This document shows positions 38,186-50,887 of a stretch of 64,000 nt of DNA, piece after piece. A program made the position numbers and the translations under genes. The notes beneath the pieces are model-generated. The model did no database searches. It was given only the letters and a program-made list of their open reading frames with translations, and was not told the DNA's origin. The first letter of the stretch is position 1; each line of letters opens with the position of its first letter. The stretch comes from Eremophila alpestris peregrina (lineage: Eukaryota; Chordata; Aves; Passeriformes; Alaudidae): positions 712,015-776,014 of the forward strand of contig WMCF01000113.1 in assembly GCA_009792885.1 (NCBI GenBank), given 5' to 3'.

Positions 38186-41100
38186 TCAGTATGAAAGGAG
38201 CCCAAGCACAAAGTTTTGGGATGGCTGAAACACAGCCTTGGTTTAGGGAAGACAGAACAAGACACTCCCTGTAACACAAACACTGTGAAGTCCTTGGTAT
38301 CTTTGTGAAGTCCAAACACACAGGGGAATTTCTAGAGAAAGCATCTGAGAAGATGCAAACACCCAAGGCACCAGAAATTAGGACATATTTTCCTCTACAT
38401 GACAGATTAAAGCCAGATACCAACACCAAGCCCAGCAAGAGATCATAGGTCTCTGACCAGGGTACAGGGCACTGGTGAAGGGCCCTGCCTCCCTCCTGAA
38501 CTTCTGTTGGACTTGGATCAATCATTTACATTTTTCAGTAAGTACCTGCCAGTGACCTTTAAAACATTTCATAACCTATTACAAACAACATTTTTAAGTA
38601 GTATCAATTTTAAAAGTAATTTTTGAGTCAGCTAAACACACACATTCCTCAGAAATCATGCAGGATCTAGCTTGTTGTCCTTCTATGACTTAAAAACGTA
38701 ATGCAAATCCCACTTTCAAATACTAGCTTTTCCCTTGTCCTTTCTAGAAGTAATACTGAAGTATAATTTTTATGTTTTGACTTCCAGGCATGTGTTTATG
38801 GGACCATATGTGTCCTCAAAGACACACAAAAATATAATCGATGCACAACTTTTTCTTTCATTGTGAACTCATCAGGTAAAAGAGCTTGTCCATATCAGTG
38901 TACCTTCAGTTATGTGAAACAAAGCATTCTCCAGAATCAGGAGAGACATCTGACACAAAGTACATATTATTATGAATCTTCCTGAAGTGCCTTCAATTTC
39001 CATTAATTCCTGTGGAAGATGAGGATGAAGAATAGGTCTTTTCAAACAACTAACAGGAATGGTTCCCAATTCACAGAACACAGGCAGTGCTCTGTCGAGA
39101 TTAATCACCTTCACTTTGAAAAGCTGTATCTTTCTAACAAGGATAACTTCTGAAAAACACTTTGTTACTGCTTAGGAGCCTTGGGAATAAAGACCTCACA
39201 AAAGGGAGCTGTCTGAACCACTTTCCCAAACAACCTCTTACTATTATGGAGACATGAAAATGCACTGCAGAGAACATTACCAAAAAACACCTCCTTGCAA
39301 AAGCACGCTGTAATCTGACAGGCCTGATGTAACCGGGAGCCTTGCTGGAACTCAGCTGTGTTCATCACTTCACTATCCCTACAACACTTAGCAATTTAAC
39401 ATTTCACCAAGACAGCAACATTAAAAATGATGAATAAAGACTACAGCAATTTACCCATTTCCTTGTTCTTACTCTGAAGTCACAAAAGGGAAGCTCTCAC
39501 TTGGAAATCAGACATCCAGCTGACCTGGGTTAAATTGATTGTGAACTGAGGTGGACATGGACTGGAAATATTTCTGCACAAATCTAAACAAAGCTGGCCC
39601 TCAGCTGCCAGAGGTTCACATCTGAGCTGGACATTTCATTTGTACATATGTGGCAAAAGGGCAGATGATTCATTCACATGGGTTAAGGCTGAACTCTGCA
39701 TTGGAAAGGGATAAAAGCAGCAAGGAGAGACTTAATGTTACAAAGATGGACAAAAAGAACTGTAAATGTCTCGGTCTAGGCCAAATACATACTTCACCCC
39801 AGGCTTTCCCTCAGTTTATCATCCTCAAGCTCTTGCAAAGAGCAAAATAAGCTCCTATCTCCACAACAGGCAGCACTGGATTATGGCAGCACTTCAATTC
39901 CACTCTGTCCTCTTCATGCTTCTGGAGCACCTGTGAGCAGAGTGTGTAACAGAGGTAATCCTCTCTCCTGGCTCACAGAGCTGCCAGACTCAGAACTTCT
40001 TTCAAGAAAAGCTCATGACACAATTACACATGATGAGTTTCTCCACAGGAGATAAATGGCCCGTATGGAAAAGGCAAAAGCTGGACTTTCCATGAGAGAT
40101 AATGAAGACAAACACTAGCTAACATTTAACCCATCATCAGGGATGTGAGAAACCTAGATTTAAAATCTCACATGTCCTATCACCTCAATGAATTAATGGC
40201 CCAATTAAAGCACTTATTTATGTAAAGTAGAACAGCTCCCAAAAAAGAAGGAACAGACTAGTCAGGCACTAATATATTCATTTGGGAGTTCAGAAATCTC
40301 TCTGAATCCAAAATCTCCAAGTTAAGCCACAACCACCAGCCTCTGACAGAGATTTGACACCATGCAGTGAAGCAGGCAGTCAGAGTACAGAGTCAGCCAA
40401 CACATCCACATGGCAGAGCACACTGGTCAGGTGTGAAAACAGGAAAGGCACCTCAGCACTTTATGCCCCATCTTCCATCTGGGTGAATTTGTAGCCTTGT
40501 GCTCTCATGCTTATCTGGTCTTTGTTGGTGCTTGAAGGTCACTGTATTGTCCATCATTCCACAATGCAGAGATAACCTGAGACATCACCTTTTCCATACT
40601 TAAGGGAAACATTTGCAAACTTTTCAAAATGCTAAACAGAACAACACAATCCCTAGGACTCACCTCTCTGTAACTGCAACCAGCCAGCAGACAGGATTTA
40701 CAAGTCCCTTTCCCTTCTTCAGGCACCTTCTCTCTTCCTTGAGGACACAAAGATATACAGCAGAGGGTTTTCTTAAAAAGAACCAGTCTTTAACTCAACA
40801 TCTGAAGAGAGGGAAGGACTGGCAGGGAGGAACCACTACAAACCCACAGCACAGCATCCCCTGCACTGCTGCAGGAGTGCAGAGGATAGGAGTGAAGGCA
40901 CAAAGCCGAGCCTGGGGAGGGGAAAGAAATGTTTGCTTAATACGTGGCGGGTTTTTTTTTCCCCACTAATAAATATTTTGCCCGAGTGTATTGGCAACGC
41001 TGTTGCTGAGCACCACACGGTGGCACTCCAGCCCTGCCTGTCCCCAGATGCCTTGGCTTTGCCTGGTCTAAGGAAAAGCAGGCGCCTGATCTCCGGGTGC

Positions 41101-41517
41101 CAACACTTCGCTCTGCCTTGAACTGTGTTCTCAGGCTTTGATGCAGTTATAGTGTTTAATACGTCAATGCAGTTGAGAGGAATAAAAAACTGTCAACTGA
41201 GTAACTGGTTTTTACTGCTTGAAATAAAAAATAAACTACTTTCCCACTAATTTTAAACTTCTCTTGGGAAAGGTCCCCTCCACGTTGTCCGTTCCAGAGC
41301 AGTGAAATGGCAATTTTACTGTCCCGAAACACTGCTACAACCACGGATTCCATTCTCCTCTTACCATAAGCCTGGCAGACAGATGCTGCCAGTTCATGTT
41401 CTCCCACTTTGGAGCAAAGCAAGGAGAGGAAAACAAAACAGCAAACCATCCTGAGGTCCTCCTTACAGCAAGCCTGCTGCAAAACTAAGGAGAAGACTTG
41501 ATGAATTTCATGTAGTT
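38186..41517. other. non-coding stretch
   Basis: No supported gene or RNA. Open frames are short and without domains. Confidence 0.5.
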
Positions 41518-41607
41518 GACAATGTCCCTGCTTGTGTCAGGGGGTTTGAACTAAAACACCTTTAAAAGTCCCTTCCAAACCAAAACTATTCCATGATTCT
41601 ACAATGA
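41518..41607 (+). mobile_element. CR1 LINE 3' tail
   Basis: It holds diverged CR1 tail wording: aatgtccctgcttgtgtcag, ggggtttgaactaaa, ctttaaaagtcccttccaaa and ctattccatgattctacaatga. Only the last ~90 bases are present. Confidence 0.88.
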
Positions 41608-44559
41608 CACCCAGGGTATTTTAACACACTAATTTTAAGGAAAATCTGCTGGCAGTGCCCTGACCCCCTGGCAGTAGGGTAGTGCTCTTCTACCCTCGTA
41701 CTGCCTGGGGCTCTCTATGCCTGGCAGCAGCCACCCAGGGCTCGCCAGGTGCTCTTCCTTTCTAAAGGCTTCACATTGCACCAACCAGACCCAGGGGCAC
41801 AACTCAGCCATGCTGCTAGGCACAGCCATTCACTACCTTGACCCTTAAGTGTTAACTGAAGTGCTCACAGACATGAACAGACCGTATGACACACGTGATT
41901 TTACATTGCATTTAAGATGAACCACTCTGCTTCCACCGCTCTCTGCACTACCCAGGACAGAACACAGTGCTTTTTGCACCGTGATACCTTTCTCATTGCT
42001 GCAGATTTGCTACTCTGTCGTGGTTTAACACATCCAGGAGGTTACATCATACAATCTGTGGTGTAACTGCACGCAGTATTCAGAGTTTCCCCACGGGAGA
42101 GAACATCACAGGATTTCTCACCGACCATCAGCAGAAACGCCTTTGGGATTCAGTGATCCCTTTCAACACACAGGAAGGACAAATCTTTCACATTCAAATG
42201 AAAAACAAGTTCTTTTTTGCCATAAACACAGGTGCCTTGGAGAACAGTGTTTTACACAACCTCACCATCCCCCAGAGACAGAGAGAAAACTGCACCCAGT
42301 GAGGACAAAAAGTAACCTTTGCAAAGTCTCCTGCTGGCTTTTGCTCTGTATGATCTCAGATTAGGTGCTACTGTGCAGCTACGTGTAAGGGGACTGTTTC
42401 TGAATTAATCACACATCAAATTGCATGTGTGTGCAGGAACAGTCACTTTAGCTGCCAGTCTGTAAAGGAGGGTAAGGAAACCTGATTATTGTTATTTTGT
42501 CCTTTCATTTCTTCTCCCAGAATCATTTACTGTTGCTGTTCTAACCTGTTCCTATGATGGGAAAAGGAATTTCTGCAACAAAAATATGGTTGGCAGGATT
42601 CTGTGTGTGGTCTCACCTCCTACAACATCTTAAACTGAGAGATACTTACTTAACCTTGCACCTCTCACAGAAATGCACTCAAGGTGAGACGTGTGGGGGA
42701 AGATGCAGCTGGGAGAAGAGTGAGTGGGCTGTGCAAGAAAATGGTATCAGATGGGAAACAACATGAAATCCTTGTCCTTTTGAGGAGCACAAAGAGGGAT
42801 ACCTACAGCCATTTCTCTTCTCTGATCTCCTCCTAAGTACAGGCTCAAATAGGAAATTAACCCCTGTGATCTGGGAACTCAACACTGAGTGCTCACTGCA
42901 CCAAATGATGCCTCATGGCTCCTCATGGCATCATTTGATGAGACCCCATCAAATTGCTCTTCACAGTTCTTTCTTGGGAGCCTTCCAGCAAGTGCAGGGA
43001 TTCAACTGCACCACAAAAATTCCTGATGAATATCAGATGCAAAGTCCACATGCACCTCTTCACTGTAAAGGGCATTGCCAGAACAGCTTGTTATTAATAG
43101 CAATTTCTTATGGACTAATACAGGCACTAAGAGAAAACTCACAATTTTAGCATCACATCATGCAACCTGCATCAAACAGCACACAGTGTAACAACATTTA
43201 GCTTGCAAAGACAAGCACATAAAACCTAAAAAATTCCTAATTAAGTCCATAATCTTTATTCAGCCCCATTACACACATGTCCTGTGAGATAGTCTGTAAT
43301 TAAGGATCACTCACTATATATTCGTGAGACCTCTGCCCCCTTCAGTGAGCAGACCCAGGGAATACACACTTAAAAAACAGCTTTGAGCACTTATTTTCTC
43401 CTTGATGCTCAATGGGTGGCAGAATGGCTTTCATTCTGCACAATAAACCTGATTCCTGAAGATTAAATTATTGATTCCTTTATAGGTCTTTCTGTAGTTC
43501 TCCCAGTTACATATATATTTATAATAAGTACTAATATATTTATTTTCAAGAACAGCTTTGGGACATGAAAGGCACTTAATCTTCAATTTACAAGGAAAAA
43601 CGTACCCTCTAATTTTGTCTCCACCAACCAGAAACACTTTGAACCTTTTTTTTCAGGATATATTCATGACACGTAGCATTTGTACTGCAAAAGTGACATT
43701 TCTATGGGCTTCATTTACCATAATTGATGCTCAGAATTTGTACAGGTTGACCATCAATCACAAGCCAAGCTGTAATTGGAGGGAACACATAACTGCTGGC
43801 TGTCCTTGAAAAGCCAAGTTTTCCCATGTGAGCAGCATCACACAAGACCTCTGAGGAGAACAAAGTCAGAACCCACAACTCCAGGGCAGTGCTCAGTTGC
43901 CTAAATGTCCAGTTCTGCTTTGTTCCTCATGACCCCACACTCTTAGACATTCTGTTTCCAAAACAGCCCAACAAGAACACTGCCCTTCCCTGATTATTAA
44001 AGTCACATGTAACTCAGGTCTAGCTGTGCCCTGTAAAAGTCATTTATCATGGAAAAACAGAGCACAGCATCACCACCAGAGGTCTGCATCAGAGAACACA
44101 CCCCTTATTTCTAGCACTTCCTCATCTTTATGCATAACTGTCCTCACACTTACTCCTGGGAATGTCTGGTTGCTCAAAAATGCTGTTGCACTGACGCACC
44201 AAGTGTCAGGCTACCCTGTCATCGGCCAGCATCAGCCGTGTCACCATTTGTACCTGCACCAGGAACTGGTGAAATACAGAACGTGCCTCAGATAAGACAG
44301 TTAACAAGACATACAGAACGGGAATAACCTCCCCTGCAAGAACTGTACATAATGCCAGCTTGGCATCTGCCTTTACAAATCAGCTCCTGGACTCAAGGGT
44401 CACCTATTGACATCTCCTTATACCTTTTAGCAGCTGTCTCACAGGTTTCCTCAATGCTTTACCCTTGCCACACAGCGGTATTTCCCCATAGCCCTTCTCC
44501 CAGCCCTATTCCACCCAGGATGTCCCTGTTCCACCCTCCCCACTGGGTTTTTGACAGAT
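41608..44559. other. non-coding stretch
   Basis: I see no gene. The main structural item is the set of overlapping inverted repeats at 42902-42954. Confidence 0.5.
42902..42954. repeat. overlapping inverted and direct repeats
   Basis: CAAATGATGCC (42902-42912) pairs perfectly with GGCATCATTTG (42927-42937). ATTTGATG (42933-42940) pairs perfectly with CATCAAAT (42947-42954). The two hairpins share bases 42933-42937, so only one can form at a time. CCTCATGGC is also directly repeated at 42911-42919 and 42921-42929. Confidence 0.8.
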
Positions 44560-44960
44560 GTCTCCAGGCAGCACTTGGCGTTTTGCAGACGATCAGAAAG
44601 CTCGGCTGCAAGCCTGCTTAAGCTCATCCTCCCTGAATTCTAACACCTTCCCTCTTCCCGGCAGCGGCACAACAAAGGCGGGTCCCTGCGAGGGCACCTG
44701 GGGACCCGCAGCGCAGCAGCCACAAAGCAAAAGCCCCGACAAAAGGCAGGAGCCTGCGAGCGGAGGGCAGGGCCAGGCCAGCAGGGATCCGTGGCGGGGC
44801 TCACTCAGCGCGCGTTCCCCGCCCGCGATCCCAGGCATCGCTAGGGCGGATCGCTGCTGCGGAGAGCCCGGTCCCCATAGCAACAGAGCTTGCGGCCCTG
44901 CAGGAGCCGGGCTTTCTGCAGCCCGCACAGACCGCGGGATGGGCCAACGAGGTTCGCAGG
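44560..44960. promoter_or_regulatory. CpG-rich patch with an X-box-like site
   Basis: It is dense in CpG (ggcacaacaaaggcgggtcc, ggcggggctcactcagcgcg, cgttccccgcccgcgatccc and ctagggcggatcgctgctgc), in strong contrast with the flanks. GTCCCCATAGCAAC at 44871-44884 resembles the RFX X-box. The AGCAAC half site is perfect, and the other half differs at one base. Long open frames on both strands (168 and 184 codons) look like products of base composition. It is a candidate promoter or enhancer of unknown strand. Confidence 0.42.
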
Positions 44961-47360
44961 ATTCCCAAACTCCAAGGATCTGCACAACAATTGCTTTCCT
45001 ACACCAGCGAGCCACACTCCTACAAATTCTGCAAACCTGCCTCTCGCAGCAGACACTGGTGTAGTATAGGGAATAAACACAGCAGGGAGGGACTGTGGTC
45101 CAGAAGCTGGAGAGGAAGCAGACACTTGCAGGGTATTTCTGGCTCATCTGCTGATTTTCTATTTTTCTTCAGGCAAAACATATTGAAATTCTGTAAAATC
45201 GTATAAAGTGCTACATTCTCTGTGGTTTTGCCAAGCACTCTGGTGGCTTTAGCAGATAAATATGCCTACAAAAGAAACCTCTGCCAGCAGATACATTACT
45301 GTATTAATGCACACAGATAGAAAACCGAAGTTGCACACACCTACCATCATACAAATTAATTTTTTTAGCAGAAACCTCCACTTCCCACCACCCTTTTTTC
45401 ACCCTGCTCTCCAAAGTGGGGGAAGAAAGAGGGTTTCCCCTCCATCCACACATTCCAAGGCATTACAGTCTACACAGTATAATAAACTGGCTACATTTCT
45501 TCTCTCCCTTTGCTTTGCCCACTTTCTCACCAGTAGCCCGAGCTACCACGCAACTGCACTATTGAAACAACATAAACCAAATTCCTACATTGATACTGCG
45601 TAACAACACAACTTGCAACATTTCAACACAATTTTCCCCATAAAAAAAGGCGAGCAATTTCTGGAAACCCTCCTGAATAATATATACTGATTTAGACTCT
45701 TGCTGTAGTCTGGATTATTTTGTCTTAATATTATGAAATTTGTTTAGTTTCTGTAATCATAGAAGCCACTTTCTGTCTGTCTATACACACCCACAGACAT
45801 CCGTAATCATATTGACTTAAAGCCTCTGCTAAATTAATCAGTGATCAGAGTTTAAAAAGCACTGGAGAGATGCAGAAATTTCTGAAGGATGTTGCCTCCC
45901 CTGTTCTTAACAGCAGGCTTGTCCAGTCATGGACCCACCTCAAGACAGAAATACCCAATTCTGCAAATGCTGTGACGGATGAAGATCCATCAAAGAGTGA
46001 CATCTTGAAAGACTCTAAAGAACAAGACAGTTGGGGTACAAGGCTGTTGTAAAGTACAATAGATAAGTAGGCTTATTTCTAATTGACCCAGGGCTCAATG
46101 CAGAAGAAAATGAGTTCTTGCAGCCTTACCAGCTTTATTAAACTCTATTTCTACAGAAGCCTCTGGTAACAAGAGTCTTAAAACGCATTAGTAAATTATA
46201 ATTAGGGATTTCTTATCTCTTTTACATGCTTACAAATTAAAATCCAACTAAGTCAAAGAAAGGCTTCATTGACCTAGAAGGCATTGGAGAATCTCCCTAT
46301 AATTTTCACTGATGGTACCAGGAATTGTGTTTGTAAAGGAAAAATAAGAAGCTAATATTTGCCAAGTGAAAACCACAAAGTGTGGGGAATTCTCAGTGAG
46401 TATCATTTTGTCAACCAGGAGAGCATGTGGAAGAAAGATTGTTTTGTCTCACAGCAAAAAGTGGCGAGAAAACTCTATTTCACAGTAATTAGTGACATGG
46501 GAGCTCAGAGAGCTCAATTAAAGCCAAACCCAAAGCAGCTAGGTCAAGCACTGGATATCACTCACCTGGAATAAACAATCTGCCCAGAATAGTCGGCTTA
46601 TGGTAAATGTTTCCTAACACACACATTACCTAAGCCTATTTGCCTTAACCATTAATGGCAGGACACCTACACACACTCTGGTGACCTCAGCATTAGGGTA
46701 TCATGGCTTAGTTCTTCAGGACAGAAAAAGCAAGGCTTACATTGTGCAAATGAAATGAAATTAATCATTTTCACCTTGATAACAATTTGGTCTAACTGTG
46801 ATACAGACTGCATGGCCCAGCAGTGGGACAGCTGACCAGGCCCTTCCAACAGTGTCAGTAATCAGTCTCTGCAGGATTTCTGTGTATTTCTGTGTTGTGA
46901 GTGGACACAAGTCAGTTTGATTTTGTTTTAAAGCCAATAATAATGTATTGTTTTTTAATTCTCAGAAACACACATATAATATTGAAAAATAAAATTAGAA
47001 ACAAAATGCATACATCTTCTGGCTCTTCCTTTTTGAAGGAACCACTCAGAGCTACTTTCAAAACATAGACATCTCTTTTAATCTCTTTAAATAATAGTAT
47101 TCCACACTGATTTTGTATTCTATCTCTAGCAACAGGTGTGGTATCACTTTGGTTAATTTATCTGGTTAACAAAAAAACCCCTCTAATTTACAGGATTATT
47201 TTGTAGCAGCCAGCATCAAGGATACTGAGCTATCAATCTCATGGAGGTGGAAAAGAGACCCTGTGATGCTCAAAATACATGTCCCTGTCCAGGGATGCAG
47301 TTCACTGCTGGGTCCTGGGTTCTTCCCTCAGGAGTCAACAGCACCAGAAATTCCTACAAA
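44961..47360. other. non-coding stretch
   Basis: No recognisable gene, RNA or repeat. Confidence 0.5.
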
Positions 47361-47436
47361 AATCACAGAATAATGGAACAGTTTGGGCTGGAAGGGACTT
47401 TAAAGGTCACCTGGTCCAATTCCCATGCAATGAACA
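47361..47436 (-). mobile_element. CR1 LINE 3' tail
   Basis: The reverse-oriented tail reads on the plus strand aatcacagaataatggaaca, gtttgggctggaagggactt, taaaggtcacctggtccaat and tcccatgcaatg. It is the extreme 3' end of CR1, retaining about 75 bases. Confidence 0.9.
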
Positions 47437-49298
47437 TAATTTAATGGAAAGTCAGATACCTTAAGACCTTGCCTGCTTTTAGTCTGAATTGTGCAGAAAT
47501 AATTTATTCCATCTAGCAAAAATTACTGATTCCCCAATATCAAGGGTAAATATTTACAAAAATAGCAAGTAATTCATTACAGTAAACAACCTCTTGCTGC
47601 CTGTCCAAGGCTCCAGCAGCACAATAAACTGACAACTCTTCCAAACACAGACAGAAACAAGCAGACTTTGCAGAAGAGAACCCAAAGTAATTGGTTTCCT
47701 ACCCCTGCCTCCAGTCTGACACTTCCAGCTAAACCAGAACAGCAATCTGAGTGTGAGGCTCTTTTGGTGCCTGAGGAGAAGCAAATTGTGGGTGCTTAGG
47801 GTGGGGATTTGCACCCTGTGTGGAACCAGATCAAATAATTTCCCATAGAAACTCCAGAGTGTTTTCAATAACTTGCAGTGAAAACATCTGTCTGTGGTTA
47901 CAAAAAATTTCTAAGTGAAACTTTTTCAGGTGCATAATGGCTTGTCAGTACAGCATTCTTAATGAGGAATCTTAGCAGATCACAAAAATATCTAGTTTCC
48001 ACTGTAAAAGTTGTCTTTGCTTATTATAGATGGGGACAAAAGGAAAAAGAAAGAAAAGCACAAGAAATAACTTCCACCCTGCTGAAACATTTCTGCAGAG
48101 GAAGCTCTCATTTTAAACAACAACAATCCCTGTCACTCAGGACTCAAAATTAATGAGGAACCTAGGGATGAGGAAAAAAAATCGCCAAGCTAAAACTATT
48201 TTTGAATGCTAAGCACCACACAGCACTCAGGAGAGCAGTCTGCACAGGGCTGTAAACAGCCACACCACTGGGGAGTCAGTTTACCTGCAGGCTGATTAAC
48301 CTGCTCTAGATTACCTGTTTTGATGTTTTACCTTGATTTGCCTCAGGACATCTCTATAAATAAGTCTAAAAGCTGTTCCCACACTTTTCCACTGAACTCC
48401 CAGGCCAGAAACTCACATCATGGACAGTGATGCCTCTGGCTCCACTAAACATGCTGAGACATCATGAGATGCAAGGTGCAAAATACCGCTATTTATCACA
48501 CAATTAACATATTTACAAATATATGTAAGATTTACACACATCTACATAGCATTCCAAATTAAATTCCAAGGTGATGATACATCTTTAGGTGGCTACAGAG
48601 TAAGAACTCATTTGTAAACGTTACAGGCTGAGTGGCTGTCACCAGTGTGACGTATTTTTACTTTATTTTAAAAATCACACTGCACCAAAGGTCAGCCCTC
48701 TGTATCACCTGATGTGGACAAGCCAAAGGAATCATGCTGATTAGAGCTTGGTGAGGACCTGCCCTTGGAAATGGTCCTACAGTAGAAGGAATGTGGTAAT
48801 TAGGACAGTTTCTTTCCATATCATTTCAATCCTCTATCAGACCCATTTGATCAGCACCTCAGCAATTTTCTTCCACCCCAGGGTGGTAACATCACTGATC
48901 CAAAAGCTGGCCACGCTGTTCCAGGAGGCTCAATAGCCTTCTCTGAAAGACTGGGCTAATTACTATAATCCCCTGCAGTGTTACTGAGGCAGCAAAATCT
49001 CAAGATACTGGAACTGGTGATGATGGAGTGACAAAAGGCTGAGGGACAAAATTTCTATCTTGAAAAACTGGCTGTGCTCAGTAACAGCAGCTGTAACTAA
49101 TATTGATTTCCTTTGTTTTCCTTTCTTTTTCTTATATTCAGAATGTATAAGTAACAGCAGCAGTCAAGTAGGTTGCTAACCAAGCTGTGGAAAACAGTTC
49201 CAATTCAAAAGCAACAAAATACAGCAAAGGTTGCATTTTGTGATTTCTACCAAAGTTCTGGAACAAAGGAAAAGGAGAGGGAGAGAAAAAAGGAAAAG
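47437..49298. other. non-coding stretch
   Basis: No supported gene. A purine-rich tract at 49263-49297 directly precedes the next CR1 copy. Confidence 0.5.
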
Positions 49299-49476
49299 TC
49301 AAGCTCTGGAAGAGGCTGCCCAGAGCAGTGGTGGAGCTACCATTCTTGGAGATATTTAAAAGATGTACAGATGTGGCACTTGGGAACACGGTTTAGAGGT
49401 GGGGATGACACAGCTAGGGGAACAGTTGGACTCAATATTAGAGCGGGTTTTGACCCTTAATGATTCCATGATTCTA
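49299..49476 (+). mobile_element. CR1 LINE 3'-end fragment
   Basis: It shows CR1 blocks ctctggaagaggctgcccag, agcagtggtggagctaccat, ttcttggagatatttaaaag and ggacccttaa-type wording, ending gattccatgattcta. The 5' side is truncated into a purine-rich tract. Confidence 0.88.
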
Positions 49477-50843
49477 GGCAGAAGACAGCAGAGGAAGAAG
49501 AGTGCCTTGCTGATCCACCAAAATTTTGATACCCCAAAAAAAAACACTTAAAAAAAATTAAAACAGTCAAATGACAAGGATTTTGAGCGAGGCCCTGCTG
49601 CCCTGCCTAGGAAAATTTCTGCCCTTTGAGATCCCAAGTACACAGTGACTGTCGTGCTCCCAACGAGGCCCTGCTCTGGCTGTGTGTCCACTGAGCCCCC
49701 CCTGGCAGCTGCAAAGCTGCCCTGGTGACACCTGCATGGCTCAGCAGAACGGGGACTGGAAATGGCTCCCTGCTGACTGGATCTCAGGGAAAATTGGATA
49801 ACCTTCACAAAACTACACAGAGGACTTCCATAACAATGAGGCAGCCCTGACATAAAGGGAATAACGATCAGAAGGAGCAGACAAAGTCAATTTGTTAAGA
49901 ACCTAATCATGTCAAATAAATTACAGTTTCTGGGGTGGTTTTATTTTAATAAGGTCTTTCAAATGGGCCTCCATAAGCCCAAGATGGAGATAAAATTACA
50001 AAAAATAAGAGGCTATTTCCTATTCTTTGCTATGCATCTCTGAACTGTGAGTGCTGGAGATGAGATACTGGTTTTGTGGAAATTTCAGCATCTTGGAAGG
50101 TAAAACACATGTGGGGAGCACCCTCAATGAGAAGAGGAGGAAATGGACTCAGATTTTCCCTACTCATTACACTGTCCAAAACCTGGTTTAAATTTCAAAA
50201 ATCAGAAGAGAGAAAATTAGACAAAAAAGTTTAAAACATATCATTCAACAATTGTACCCATCTGAGTGAAGATTTTCTGGTTTTCTGCCAGTACAGATGA
50301 TCCAGAAATACGGCTCTACACTCACACATTTCATACGTTCTTCACTCTAACTGCTTGTGTTCATGCAGTCATCTACTAATGCATTACTTGTTATTTCCAA
50401 CACAAATACAGAACAGAGATATCTCCTTACTCCATTTGTCTCTTCAAAAGCATTGCCTGGCTGTGCAAAAAAAGCCTTCAGAGGAAAATAATCAGAGGAA
50501 AAAATTCCAAGCCTGCTGCAGATAACGCTGATTCCAATGTACATCTTAGTTATGAAGATTTGCCTTTGATTTGGACACTTGTTTCAAGAAAATTAACATG
50601 CAAACCAGAAATTATCATAGATAAGACAAGGGATGAAATTAATTTTAACATTTCTGTGTCTTTTTTTTCTATTTTATTTCAGCAAAAATAGGAACTGGTG
50701 CCTTTCATACATCAACTATGAATTTGTCAGGTGAATTTTGGTACCGTCTAAGGTGGTCTTTGTCATCCAGCATAAAAATTGACCATCCCTTTGTTAACAT
50801 ACTCCCACTCCTTGGTGACACACAGAGGGTGTAACAAAGTTAT
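49477..50843. other. non-coding stretch
   Basis: Nothing recognisable on either strand. Confidence 0.5.
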
Positions 50844-50887
50844 AGCATCACAGAATGGTTTTGGTTGGAAGTGACCTTAAAGATCAA
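50844..50887 (-). mobile_element. CR1 LINE 3' tail remnant
   Basis: Only about 44 bases remain: agcatcacagaatggttttg followed by gttggaagtgaccttaaaga. This is the reverse complement of the CR1 tail. Confidence 0.85.

Noticed and set aside
44593..45147. 184-codon frame (minus) and 168-codon frame (plus, 44558-45064) over the CpG patch
   Set aside because: Long frames on both strands of the same GC-rich DNA reflect scarcity of stop codons. Neither shows conserved-looking protein features.
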